Shown piece after piece: positions 1-7,748 of a stretch of 34,508 nt of DNA (position 1 is its first letter; every line of letters starts with the position of its first letter). Origin of the DNA: CAXNKG01 sp964202965 (lineage in GTDB: Bacteria > Acidobacteriota > Vicinamibacteria > Vicinamibacterales > UBA2999). The notes under the pieces were generated by a model, which saw only the letters and a list, made by a program, of their open reading frames with translations, was not told where the DNA came from and did no database searches. The translations under genes were made by a program, and so were the position numbers. Where the stretch lies: NCBI GenBank assembly GCA_964202965.1, contig CAXNKG010000034.1, positions 1 to 34,508 of the forward strand, written 5' to 3'.

Positions 1-536
1 GACGTTGGTGTCATCCCGAGCAGCGCGTCCGTAGCCGCATAGAATCGGCCGCTCGAATTGAAGCCGGCGCCGTAGATGGCCTCCGTGACCGTCGCCGTTC
101 GCCCGAGCTCCTTGCGGACGCGGCGACCACGCGCCGCTGCCGCGTACGCGCGCGGCGTCACCCCCGCAACCTTCCGAAAGATCCGGTGGAAATGAAAGCG
201 GCTCATCCCGGCGGCGTCAGCCAGCGCTCCGAGCGTCGGCGGGGCGTCCCCGGCATCAATGGCGCGGCAGGCGGCTTCGACGAGCGCGGCATGGCGTAAC
301 TGGAGTCCCGCTTCGGTGGGGCGGCAGCGCCGACACGCCCGAAAACCGTCGCGCTGTGCCGCGGCGGCGGTCAGATGGAACCGGACATTCTCACGGCGCG
401 GGCGGCGCGAAGGACAGGAGGGCCGGCAGAAAATGCCCGTCGTCTCGACCGAGTAGAAGAAGGTGCCGTCGGCGTGCGCATCACGGCCGAGCACCGCACG
501 CCAGCGATCCGCGTCGGTGGATGAGATGGCCTTCAT
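1..536 (-). CDS. ada: Ada-type DNA alkylation repair regulator, N-terminal part (cut by window edge)
   Basis: The reading frame is open from the ATG at 534-536 to the window edge, 178 codons. Residues 1-75 match the Ada zinc domain, which accepts methyl groups from DNA phosphotriesters. The four zinc cysteines are visible as Cys37, Cys41, Cys68 and Cys71 in CRPSCPSRRPRRENVRF and ACRRCRP, close to Cys38/42/69/72 of E. coli Ada. Cys37 would be the methyl acceptor. Residues about 95-178 are an AraC-type helix-turn-helix domain (GMSRFHFHRIFRKVAGVTP, then YGAGFNSSGRFYAATDALLGMTP). In full-length Ada an O6-methylguanine methyltransferase domain follows; that part lies outside the window, so fusion to it is expected but not seen. 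It is divergent from the M28 peptidase gene. Confidence 0.93.
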   Translation of the reverse strand, partial: MKAISSTDADRWRAVLGRDAHADGTFFYSVETTGIFCRPSCPSRRPRRENVRFHLTAAAAQRDGFRACRRCRPTEAGLQLRHAALVEAACRAIDAGDAPPTLGALADAAGMSRFHFHRIFRKVAGVTPRAYAAAARGRRVRKELGRTATVTEAIYGAGFNSSGRFYAATDALLGMTPT

Positions 537-614
537 TCCTGCCCTAATCATCCCCCATCTTCGTTGTACCGACGGCGTCACGCACTCCGCCTCTTGCGCT
601 CAAATTCGACCTGA

Positions 615-620
615 TACACT
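615..620 (+). promoter_or_regulatory. Possible extended -10 box giving a leaderless transcript
   Basis: TGATACACT (612-620) resembles an extended -10 element (TGnTATAAT). It lies exactly 7 bp before the ATG at 628, and no ribosome binding site precedes that ATG. Transcription from it would start at or next to the start codon. No good -35 box is seen at normal spacing, so this is a weak call. Confidence 0.35.
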
Positions 621-627
621 CGCGCCG

Positions 628-1545
628 ATGCGCCGTGGAACCGTGATTGTCCTCGTCGCGGCTGTCCTCGCGACCGACGCCGCGTCGCAGCAGGCCGGAG
701 TCGATCGCGCGCAGCTCATGCGCGACGTCTCGACCCTCAGCCACACGTCCTTTGAAGGTCGAGCGGCCGGCTCCCCGGGCGGCGTGCTTGCCCGGCGGTG
801 GCTCGCCGAGCAGTTTGGCGTGGCGGGCATCCCGCCGCTCGCCGCATCGGGATACGAGCAGCCGTTTATCGCCGACGGTCGTCCTACCGCCAACATCGTC
901 GGCCGTATCGGGGGGCGCGCGCCGGAGTCCGGGGTCATCATCCTGACGGCGCACTTCGACCACCTGGGAGTCCGAAACGGCGTGATGTACCCCGGCGCCG
1001 ACGACAACGCGTCGGGTGTCGCGGCCCTGCTGGCCGCCGGCCGCGATCTGGCGGCGGTGGCGCCGCGGCATGCATTCGTTCTCGCGGCGCTCGACGCCGA
1101 GGAAATGGGTCAGCGCGGCGCGCAGGCGCTGCTGGCGTCAGGGATCGTGCCGCGCCGGACGATCGTGTTGAACATCAACCTGGACATGGTGTCGCGGAGC
1201 GCAGCGCGAGAGCTGTTTGCGGCCGGGACGTCGTACTCCCCGTGGCTGCTCCCCGCTCTGCAGGACGTCCAGCAGCGGTCGGCGATCACCCTCCGCTTCG
1301 GCCACGACCGGCCGAAGACCGCTGGCGGGGGCGACGACTGGACGCATGCGTCGGATCACGGACCGTTCCACGACGCAGGCATTCCATTCGTCTACTTCGG
1401 CGTCGAGAATCATCCCGGCTATCACGCGCCGACGGACATGGCGGACCAGATCGACCCGGCCTTCTTCGGAGATGCCGTGGACACGATTGTCGATGCGATT
1501 CGCGCCCTTGACGCGGCGGTGCCCGCCACGAGGCCCCTGCCGTAA
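628..1545 (+). CDS. Secreted M28-family zinc aminopeptidase
   Basis: Predicted 305-residue exported metallopeptidase of family M28. The family uses two zinc ions to release N-terminal amino acids from peptides. Residues 1-19 form a signal peptide (MRRGTVIVLVAAVLATDAAS). The zinc and catalytic residues are all present: His109 in TAHFDHLGV, Asp125 in PGADDNASG, Glu158/Glu159 in LDAEEMGQRG, Asp186 in NINLDMVSR and His266 in NHPGYHAPTD. The frame is open further upstream to 463, but the ATG at 628 is preferred because the signal peptide starts there and the extra upstream residues look non-coding. It has no visible ribosome binding site and may be leaderless. The exact substrate cannot be read from the sequence. 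Confidence 0.9.
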   Translation: MRRGTVIVLVAAVLATDAASQQAGVDRAQLMRDVSTLSHTSFEGRAAGSPGGVLARRWLAEQFGVAGIPPLAASGYEQPFIADGRPTANIVGRIGGRAPESGVIILTAHFDHLGVRNGVMYPGADDNASGVAALLAAGRDLAAVAPRHAFVLAALDAEEMGQRGAQALLASGIVPRRTIVLNINLDMVSRSAARELFAAGTSYSPWLLPALQDVQQRSAITLRFGHDRPKTAGGGDDWTHASDHGPFHDAGIPFVYFGVENHPGYHAPTDMADQIDPAFFGDAVDTIVDAIRALDAAVPATRPLP

Positions 1546-1588
1546 GGTGGCTCCCTTTGCCGCAAAACTGAGGTAGGGTAATCCCGGC

Positions 1589-3076
1589 ATGCGTGTGCAC
1601 CTGGTTAATCCGAGCGATGTGTCGTTTGGCATCTCCGTTGTGACGCCCCGGTGGCTGTTCGTGCTCGCCTCGGCGACGCCGGCCGAAGTCGGCGACCCTC
1701 GGCTGGTCGACGAGGCGCTCGACGCATTTGATCCGGCGACCGTCGAGGCCGGGGACCTGGTCGGGATCGGCATCCACACGGGCAACGCCCTTCGCGGATA
1801 CGAAATCGGCCGCCAGGCCCGCGAGCACGGCGCGTACGTCGTCTATGGCGGCGTCCACTCGACGATCTTTCCGGACGAAGTCCGCGAGTTCGGACACGGG
1901 CACGCGGTCGTCAAGGGCGATGGAGACCTGGTCTGGGGAACGGTCGTGCATGACTGCATGGCCGGACGGCTGCGTGACGTCTACGATGGCGGACGCATTG
2001 AAGGCCGCTCCTTCTTCCCCGGCAAGTGGAGCCTCCTGCCGAAGGACAAGTACATGTGGGGATCGGTGCAGACCGTGCGCGGCTGCCCGAAGCACTGTTC
2101 GTTCTGCTCCGTCTGGCGGACCGACGGACAGGCGCCGCGGCTGCGGGGTCCCGCCGACATCATCGAGGAGATCAAGGAACTTCGCGCGCACGGCTTCAAG
2201 TTCTGCCTGCTGGCCGACGACAACTTCTACCCCGTCACGCTCAAGGACCTCGAGATGGCGCGGCGGCGCTCGGATCCCGCTGCTCTCCAGAACCTGGAAG
2301 CGATCCGCCGGGAACGCTTCGAGTTGATGGAGATGCTGGCCGCGCTCCCGGGCGAGATGGTGTTCCTGACGCAGATCACGATGGAAGCGGCGGAGGACAC
2401 GGCGTTCCTCGACGCGATGTACAAGGCGCGGATCCGCGGCGTCCTGGTCGGCGTGGAATCGGTGACGCCGGAAGGGCTGAAGACTATTTACAAGGACTTC
2501 AACCTGGCAGGCCAGGATCTGATCGATCGCCTGAAGGTCTTCCCCGAGCACGGGGTCCACGTGCTGGCCTCGTTCATCTTCGGACTGCCGAGCGATACGC
2601 CCGCCACGTTCGACGCGACCGCGTCGGTCGCGATGTCGGCCGACGTCGCGTTCGCGCAATTCGTGCTGCTCCAGCCGTTCCCCGGCACGGTCGATTTCGA
2701 GAAGTGGGAAAAGGAACAGACCGATCCGCTGAAGGTGGACAACATCCCGGTGACGCGCCACTGGCTGATCCCCCGGAACAAGCGTCCGAAGATCTACATG
2801 CCGCATCCGAGCATGACCCCGGAGCAGATCCGGAGCCACACGCAGGCGGTGTGGGACGAGTTCTACAGTCTGCCGAACATCTGGAAGCGCGCCAAGATCG
2901 TCAAGTCGCTCAAGTCCAGGGTGGCGTTTGTCCTGGTGTCGAAGCTGTATCGGCAGATGTACGCGAACACCGGCATCTCCACCGACAGTGCGCGGCATTC
3001 GCAGGCGAGTCGCATGGCTCGGCTGCTGGCCAAGCCGACACGTCGCTTCTTCGTCTCGCCCGTTCGGGCGTCATAA
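1589..3076 (+). CDS. B12-binding-type radical SAM protein
   Basis: 495-residue protein with the usual two-part architecture. An N-terminal Rossmann-like cobalamin-binding-type domain (about 1-145, with VGIGIHTGNALRG and VVYGGVHSTIFPDE) is followed by a radical SAM barrel whose 4Fe-4S ligands are Cys166, Cys170 and Cys173 in RGCPKHCSFC. Downstream barrel features such as LLADDNFYP, GVLVGVESVTPEGL and SFIFGLPSDT fit the family. Such proteins often methylate or rearrange unactivated carbons in lipids or natural products. The classical DxHxxG cobalamin-ligand motif is not evident, so binding may be base-off without a histidine ligand. A GAGG sequence precedes the ATG. It sits 43 bp after the M28 gene and converges on the next gene with an 8-bp gap. 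Substrate unknown. Confidence 0.88.
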   Translation: MRVHLVNPSDVSFGISVVTPRWLFVLASATPAEVGDPRLVDEALDAFDPATVEAGDLVGIGIHTGNALRGYEIGRQAREHGAYVVYGGVHSTIFPDEVREFGHGHAVVKGDGDLVWGTVVHDCMAGRLRDVYDGGRIEGRSFFPGKWSLLPKDKYMWGSVQTVRGCPKHCSFCSVWRTDGQAPRLRGPADIIEEIKELRAHGFKFCLLADDNFYPVTLKDLEMARRRSDPAALQNLEAIRRERFELMEMLAALPGEMVFLTQITMEAAEDTAFLDAMYKARIRGVLVGVESVTPEGLKTIYKDFNLAGQDLIDRLKVFPEHGVHVLASFIFGLPSDTPATFDATASVAMSADVAFAQFVLLQPFPGTVDFEKWEKEQTDPLKVDNIPVTRHWLIPRNKRPKIYMPHPSMTPEQIRSHTQAVWDEFYSLPNIWKRAKIVKSLKSRVAFVLVSKLYRQMYANTGISTDSARHSQASRMARLLAKPTRRFFVSPVRAS

Positions 3077-3084
3077 GGACGCGT

Positions 3085-3969
3085 TCAGTACAACAACCTG
3101 CTGTCGGTGAGGAACCGGCGGTGATCGGTGAACCGCTGGGTGATCCGGACGCGCTGCTGGCCGTTCCCACGTATCACGGTGACCGTGTCAACCGCCGCGG
3201 GCAGCATCAACGTCTCCTGCGGATCCTCAAATTGCACGCGCCGGTACCGGATGGACGATTCGGCGCGCTCGATGACCATGGATCGTGCCGCGCCGCGCCG
3301 CAGGTACTCCCGGGGCACGTCGAAGCGGAATGTCCCGACGAGCCGGTCGTCGATCCGCAGCACGTCGTAGGTCTCGGCATCAATCCAGATGCGCCCGCGG
3401 GAGCGGCCCGGGAGCGAGACCGTCACGCAGTCGCCCGTCCAGACGATCTCCGCGGGCAGCGCCGCCACGCCGCGGTAGTCGAGCATCAGCGTCCGGCGGC
3501 CGTCGACGCGCCCCTCACCCGCGACGGAGAACTCCGATTCCGCCAGGCGCGCGGGCAGCAGCATCGCCAGCGGCTCCGGTGACACCGGCTTGGGGTCCAT
3601 GCACCCCGCCTCCTCGTCCTCGCGCGCCGGTCGACCATTCACGCTCAGCACTTCCCGGACGACGGCGGCTTCCGGCACTCCGCGCGGGCCGACAGTGCCG
3701 GGGTCCCACGCCACGCGGAGATCGAACGCCAGGCGCCGGGGCGGTTCCGCCGGGCTCATATCCGCACGCAGCGGCTGAATCGCCACCGTCTCGGTCGACA
3801 GCACCGTCTGCGCGCGGGAATACCACTGTGCGACCCTGCCGCTCATACGGAGGAGCGTCGCCGCGAGATCGAGGGGGCCCGTCTGCCCCGCCGCGGGGGA
3901 CACGGACGCCGCGAATCCGGCGCAGATCAGGACCGCAATCGGGGGAATGACCCGGTGAATCGGCTTCAT
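3085..3969 (-). CDS. Secreted protein of unknown function
   Basis: 294 residues with a clear signal peptide (hydrophobic about residues 8-28, ending VSPAAGQ). The mature part is rich in beta-strand-like segments, for example RGRIWIDAETYDVLRIDDRL and VRITQRFTDHRRFL. The phrase RIWIDAETYDVLRID resembles the W-D-x-x-T-x-x-x-x-R strand seen in LolA-like outer-membrane lipoprotein carriers, but this is only a fold-level guess. There are two cysteines in the mature part (in GCMDP and GDCVTV), which could form a disulfide in the periplasm. It is monocistronic and convergent with the radical SAM gene. No catalytic motif seen. Confidence 0.75.
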   Translation of the reverse strand: MKPIHRVIPPIAVLICAGFAASVSPAAGQTGPLDLAATLLRMSGRVAQWYSRAQTVLSTETVAIQPLRADMSPAEPPRRLAFDLRVAWDPGTVGPRGVPEAAVVREVLSVNGRPAREDEEAGCMDPKPVSPEPLAMLLPARLAESEFSVAGEGRVDGRRTLMLDYRGVAALPAEIVWTGDCVTVSLPGRSRGRIWIDAETYDVLRIDDRLVGTFRFDVPREYLRRGAARSMVIERAESSIRYRRVQFEDPQETLMLPAAVDTVTVIRGNGQQRVRITQRFTDHRRFLTDSRLLY

Positions 3970-4157
3970 GGGCTGCGAACGCCCTCAGTATCGGCCGTGT
4001 CGAGCTGCTTTGCCACTGCCGCTGCTGCATGGCGGATTCCGCGTGCCTCTCCAGGGTCCAGCACAATCCCAGACAGAGTTCCTGAATTTGGCATCAGAAA
4101 CGGCGCTGATGAGGGAACTTGTGGTGAAATCGGAGCCTCGTCGAATAGAGGAGAACC

Positions 4158-4661
4158 ATGACACGCATGTTCCTTGTTGCAGCCGCTGCGGCAACCGCGC
4201 TGATGGCAACAACCGCCGTCGTGCACGCGCAGGAGCCCTTGAAGCTCCCGACCCAGCAGGAAACCCTGGCCAAGTGGCCCTGGTCCATCGTCGTCCAGCC
4301 GATGCCCTTTCAGCAGCAGCGCGTTCAGTTCACGCTCAAGCCGACGGAGGGAATGGAATACAAGTACCGCCTCGAGAAGGGTGGAACCTTCCTCTATTCG
4401 TGGACGGCGTCAAGCGACCTGTACTGGGAGCTGCACAGCGAACCCGAAGGGTCACCCCGCGGCTACGCGGAATTTTTTGATACGAACCAGGGCGCCACGT
4501 CGAACGGTGCGTATCAGGCCGCCTTCCCCGGGATCCATGGCTGGTGGTGGGAGAACAAGAGTGATCGCGAGGTGACGATCACGTTGTCGACAGCCGGCTT
4601 CTACACTGAGTCGCGCGAGTTCCGCCGCGGCCAGCCCGTCAAGATCACGCCCTTGAAATAG
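4158..4661 (+). CDS. Small secreted protein resembling the C-terminal domain of transmembrane anchor proteins
   Basis: 167 residues with a signal peptide ending at AVVHAQ (about 25). A good ribosome binding site, GAGGAGA, lies 5 bp before the ATG. The mature domain contains QFTLKPTEGMEYKYRLEKG, FLYSWTAS, AAFPGIHGWWWENKSDREV and TITLSTAGFY. From memory this layout matches the extracytoplasmic domain of small transmembrane anchor proteins found near metal or heme transport genes in Proteobacteria; here it is a soluble secreted form without that anchor. The gene converges on the PepSY gene and their 3-prime ends overlap by 17 bp. A role at the cell envelope is inferred only. Confidence 0.78.
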   Translation: MTRMFLVAAAAATALMATTAVVHAQEPLKLPTQQETLAKWPWSIVVQPMPFQQQRVQFTLKPTEGMEYKYRLEKGGTFLYSWTASSDLYWELHSEPEGSPRGYAEFFDTNQGATSNGAYQAAFPGIHGWWWENKSDREVTITLSTAGFYTESREFRRGQPVKITPLK

Positions 4662-6129
4662 TTCCAGTCAGAAACCGCCACGCGATCACGAGGGACGTGG
4701 CGCTCAGCGCCACGCCTCCCAGGCTCAAGCCGACGATCAGGGGGTACCAGAGCCACGGCGTCTGATAGAACCCGGGGAAATCGAGGCTGTGCAGGGCCTG
4801 ATACAGCCATCGCTCGGCGCGGCTGCCGCGCACTTCCCCGCCGACAATCGACCCGTCCGTCGCGTTCAGGTACAGCCAGGTTTCGTCCGGATCGTCGAAC
4901 TTCGCCCGCAGGACCGGCAGCGGGCGATCGCCGGTCCGGTCGTAGTAGTACGAGTCGTACGCCGTGAGCCAGGTCACATCTGCCGGCGAACGCCCCGCCA
5001 TCGCCGCCGTCGCCGCGCCAACCAGTTCCTCTCTGCTGAACGAGGCGCGGGTGGCCACCGCGTCGCTGTCGGCCGGCACCAGGAATGTCCTCCGGCCGTC
5101 GGACGCCGCATAGAACGGCGTGCCCATGAACTGAACGAACTCGATCTCCCTGGGCTGCAGTGTGCTCTCGAAGGCACCGAGCGCGGCGGCCGGCGGCAGC
5201 GTGAAGCGGTCGAGCGCGACGCCGTCACCGCGAATCGCCTCGATTCGCAGGCCACTCGGTCCCTGCGGGAAGAGATCCCACGGCGTCATCGTCAGCAGGC
5301 CGCTGAAGGTCCAGGTCAGCGTGATGGCGCCGAACAACAGACCGGCGTAGTGGTGCCAGCGCAGCCACCCGACATACGGCGACATCGACGTGCTGCGGAG
5401 AAACCGGCGGCTGACAGAAAACCGGTAGACGCCGATCAGCAGACCGAGGATGCACAGCAGGCACCCGATCACCGATCCATAGACGACCAGGTCATTCCAG
5501 AGCGGCGCCTGGCCCGCGCGCAGCGGCGTGTAATAGAACCAGTGCATGACCGGACCCGCGTAGCCCCAGAAGCGGGAGCTGCGATCGGTCTTCTGCACCA
5601 CCTCGCCGGTCGCCTCCGCGATGTAGATCTCTGTAGCTGCCGCGTCGCCGAGCGACACACGGTGGAGCGCACCGGTCGCGTTGAATCTGTTCCCGACCGT
5701 CCATTGATCCGGCTCGGCGTTCGAGCCGAGCCACCTGGCGGTCCCGCTGTGGTCAGGAAACAGACGTCCGGCGATCCTCATGGCGCCTTCGCCATCGACG
5801 CTGTCCAGATAGCTGCCGGCGTCAGCCGAGACGGTGGCAGAGCCCGAGCCAACGATGAAGCGGTAGACGGGACGACCCTCCACGGACGTGAGCAGCACCC
5901 GATCAGGATTGCCGCCGAGACCCGCCACGTCGAAGGCCTGCGCGGGCGTCAGGCGCAGCGCGCCCGCGTCGAGCGCCGGCAGCCGGGCCAGGCGCTCCTG
6001 CGGCGAATACTCCGGCATCCGCTTGAAGATCATCACGATGCCGGAGGTGAACCAGACCAGAAAGACGAGGCAGAACGCGACCCCGAGGTAGCGGTGAACG
6101 ACGATCAGTCCGGCGAGGATCCGTTTCAT
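4645..6129 (-). CDS. PepSY-domain membrane protein
   Basis: 494-residue protein with the PepSY-associated membrane helix layout. There is an N-terminal helix with histidine (IVVHRYLGVAFCLVFLVWFT), a periplasmic segment (about 40-200), a second helix after PVMHWFYYTPLR (residues about 215-240), a third around RWHHYAGLLFGAITLTWTFSG, then a PepSY-like region with DPDETWLYLNATDGSIVGG (about 415-440) and a last helix (about 460-485). Conserved histidines next to helices (HRYLG, HWFYY, RWHHYAG, ALHSLDFP) are typical of this family, members of which include iron or siderophore reductases. The ATG at 6127-6129 lies 8 bp after the stop of the metallo-hydrolase gene, so the two are probably co-transcribed. 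Substrate unknown. Confidence 0.85.
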   Translation of the reverse strand: MKRILAGLIVVHRYLGVAFCLVFLVWFTSGIVMIFKRMPEYSPQERLARLPALDAGALRLTPAQAFDVAGLGGNPDRVLLTSVEGRPVYRFIVGSGSATVSADAGSYLDSVDGEGAMRIAGRLFPDHSGTARWLGSNAEPDQWTVGNRFNATGALHRVSLGDAAATEIYIAEATGEVVQKTDRSSRFWGYAGPVMHWFYYTPLRAGQAPLWNDLVVYGSVIGCLLCILGLLIGVYRFSVSRRFLRSTSMSPYVGWLRWHHYAGLLFGAITLTWTFSGLLTMTPWDLFPQGPSGLRIEAIRGDGVALDRFTLPPAAALGAFESTLQPREIEFVQFMGTPFYAASDGRRTFLVPADSDAVATRASFSREELVGAATAAMAGRSPADVTWLTAYDSYYYDRTGDRPLPVLRAKFDDPDETWLYLNATDGSIVGGEVRGSRAERWLYQALHSLDFPGFYQTPWLWYPLIVGLSLGGVALSATSLVIAWRFLTGTISRA

Positions 6130-6137
6130 CCGACGGT

Positions 6138-6908
6138 CTACCGGTTGGCGCTCGCGAACGCCGACAGCTCGCCCATCCCCTGCATGACCGCGGAATGCGC
6201 CGGAACGATCGCGATCACATCGGCGCCATCGGCGACGAGGCGCTGCTCGAGACGGACCAGCGAGACGCGGTTCTCGTCCTGGCTGTCGCTGAAGATCCAG
6301 GGCGCGCCGATCAACGTGCCGTCGCGCGCCGTATCCGCGGAATCGCCGACGAACAAGACGCCGTTGGCCAGATACGCGGCGCTGCCGGCCGTATGGCCGG
6401 GCACCGCGTACACGCGGAACGGCACACCGCTCAACGTGACGACTTCTCCGTCCCGGAGCGCCCTGGTCACGGTAATGCCGGTGGGATTCACGGGGAACAA
6501 CCGGGGCAGCGGACCGCGCGCGCCCACCGCCCCTTCAATCAGCGGCACTTCGTCCGCCAGGGCCAGAATCTCGGCGTTCGGGAACTGGCCCACCGCGCCG
6601 ATATGGTCGGGATGCCCGTGCGTCAGAAAGATTGCGGCCACGGCGCCGGCGTCGAGGTTCCGCCGCTGCAGCTCCAGGAGAATTGCCGCTCCCGTCCCGT
6701 CATTGCCGGCGTCCACGAGCGCCACCTGCCCGTCCCGGAGCGGAACGACGGCGACGCTCGAAAACCCGTCGACGACAATGCGTGCGCCGCCGACCTCGCG
6801 GCCGTCGGTCGGCCTCATGCGCCCCAGGAACGTGAACGCGACGATGCCGACGATTGCGACAATCAGGACCAGCACGACCAGCGCGACTGACTTGAGCACT
6901 CGTGCCAT
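6138..6908 (-). CDS. Membrane-anchored metallo-beta-lactamase-fold hydrolase
   Basis: 256 residues from the ATG at 6906-6908. A longer TTG-started version begins inside the upstream gene and is less likely. A single N-terminal membrane helix (about 8-28) is followed by the metallo-beta-lactamase fold. Metal ligands are visible: His97, His99, Asp101 and His102 in THGHPDHIG, the His in VPGHTAGSAAYL, the Asp in FVGDSADT and the late His in VPAHSAV. Proteins of this type hydrolyse lactones, thioesters or phosphoesters; the substrate cannot be told. It follows the reductase gene by 4 bp and precedes the PepSY gene by 8 bp, so the three form a transcription unit. Confidence 0.88.
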   Translation of the reverse strand: MARVLKSVALVVLVLIVAIVGIVAFTFLGRMRPTDGREVGGARIVVDGFSSVAVVPLRDGQVALVDAGNDGTGAAILLELQRRNLDAGAVAAIFLTHGHPDHIGAVGQFPNAEILALADEVPLIEGAVGARGPLPRLFPVNPTGITVTRALRDGEVVTLSGVPFRVYAVPGHTAGSAAYLANGVLFVGDSADTARDGTLIGAPWIFSDSQDENRVSLVRLEQRLVADGADVIAIVPAHSAVMQGMGELSAFASANR

Positions 6909-6912
6909 GGTG

Positions 6913-7723
6913 TTACACCCTGCCGGCAAGACCGGCGATGTAGGAACGCTCGCCGGGTCCGAACCAGGGCGCCTGCCCCGCCCCGGCGTTCATCCGCATG
7001 TGCGCGGCACTCGACGTGGCGGGAATCGCCACGTGGCAGCGCGCATCGCTGAGGATCCACTTGAGCAGCACCTGCGCCCCATGTGTGCACGCCGAAGGGC
7101 CGAAGCGGCGCGATCGCGTCCGGCGGCACAGGCTGCCGGATGAGCCGCCCCTGCCCCAGCGGGCGCATGATGATAACGCCCAGACCGAGATCCGCAGCGG
7201 CAGGGAGAATCTCGTCCTCCACCTCACGCTCCAGCGGGTTGTACGGGATCTGCACGGCGCCCACGCGCGGATCCTGCATGGCGCGCTTCAGCTCGCCGAA
7301 TGCCCCTGCGCTGTAATGCGTCAGGCCCAGCACCCGGACCGCGCCCTGGGCGCGCCGGCGATCGAGCTGCTCCAGACGCCGGTGCCATGCGACGAGGTTA
7401 TGGACCTGATACACGTCCACACGACCCCCGAAGAATCCGAGCGCCGCGTCAATCTGCCGCTCCGCCGCCCCGTCATTCGTCGTCCAGACCTTCGTCGCGA
7501 CGATCGCCTCTTTGCGGCGCCCGGCGAGCGTGGCGCCGAGCACCCGTTCGGCCTCCCCGTACATGGGAGAGGCATCAAAGAACGTCGCGCCTCCGTCGAA
7601 GGCGGCATCCGTCACGCCGCGGCGTTCGTCCGCGGTGGCGCCTCGGACGTCGAATGTCTGCCAGGTGCCCATGCCGATGACGGGCACCTGAAGACCCGAA
7701 CGGCCGAACTGGCGAAATTCCAT
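6913..7723 (-). pseudogene. Aldo/keto reductase with a single-base frameshift
   Basis: From the ATG at 7721-7723 the frame encodes an aldo/keto reductase: QFGRSGLQVPVIGMGTWQTF at the N-terminus and the catalytic tetrad Asp50, Tyr55 (FFDASPMYGEAERVLG), Lys78 (IVATKVW) and His108 (VYQVHNLVAW). At residue about 217 (PFGVHTWG) the frame departs into unrelated sequence. One base later the expected ending appears in another frame: QVLLKWILSD, then VAIPATS, then PWFGPGERSYIAGLAGRV and TAA at 6913. The shift maps to the run of four C at 7077-7080; three C would restore a 269-residue protein. It is either a real inactivating mutation or a sequencing error. Neighbours on the same strand are the MFS/synthase gene upstream and the metallo-hydrolase downstream. 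Confidence 0.85.
7077..7080 (-). other. Frameshift site in the aldo/keto reductase
   Basis: Four consecutive C (G on the coding strand). Removing one joins TWG to AQVLLKWILSD and restores the normal C-terminal reductase motif. Confidence 0.8.
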
Positions 7724-7726
7724 GTT

Positions 7727-7747
7727 GGGCTTTGGGCGTTGGGCGTT
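7727..7747. repeat. Heptamer repeat array, three units
   Basis: The units read GGGCTTT, GGGCGTT, GGGCGTT. They fill almost the whole 25-bp gap between the stop of the MFS/synthase gene (7749-7751) and the start of the reductase (7723). Confidence 0.75.
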
Positions 7748-7748
7748 C

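Noticed and set aside
463..627. N-terminal extension of the M28 peptidase to 463
   Set aside because: It would overlap the ada coding region on the opposite strand and place 55 polar residues before a clear signal peptide.
1286..2998. Long open frame antisense to the radical SAM gene (570 codons)
   Set aside because: It mirrors codon-position GC bias, has no domain-like sequence and lies opposite a gene with clear motifs.
2026..3582. 518-codon plus-strand frame overlapping the radical SAM gene and the next gene
   Set aside because: It is out of frame with the radical SAM protein and antisense to the secreted protein, with no recognisable motif.
4789..7143. 784-codon open frame antisense to the PepSY and metallo-hydrolase genes
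   Set aside because: Its composition is that of a reverse-complement shadow, rich in Arg, Gln, Pro and His, and both genes beneath it have clear family motifs.
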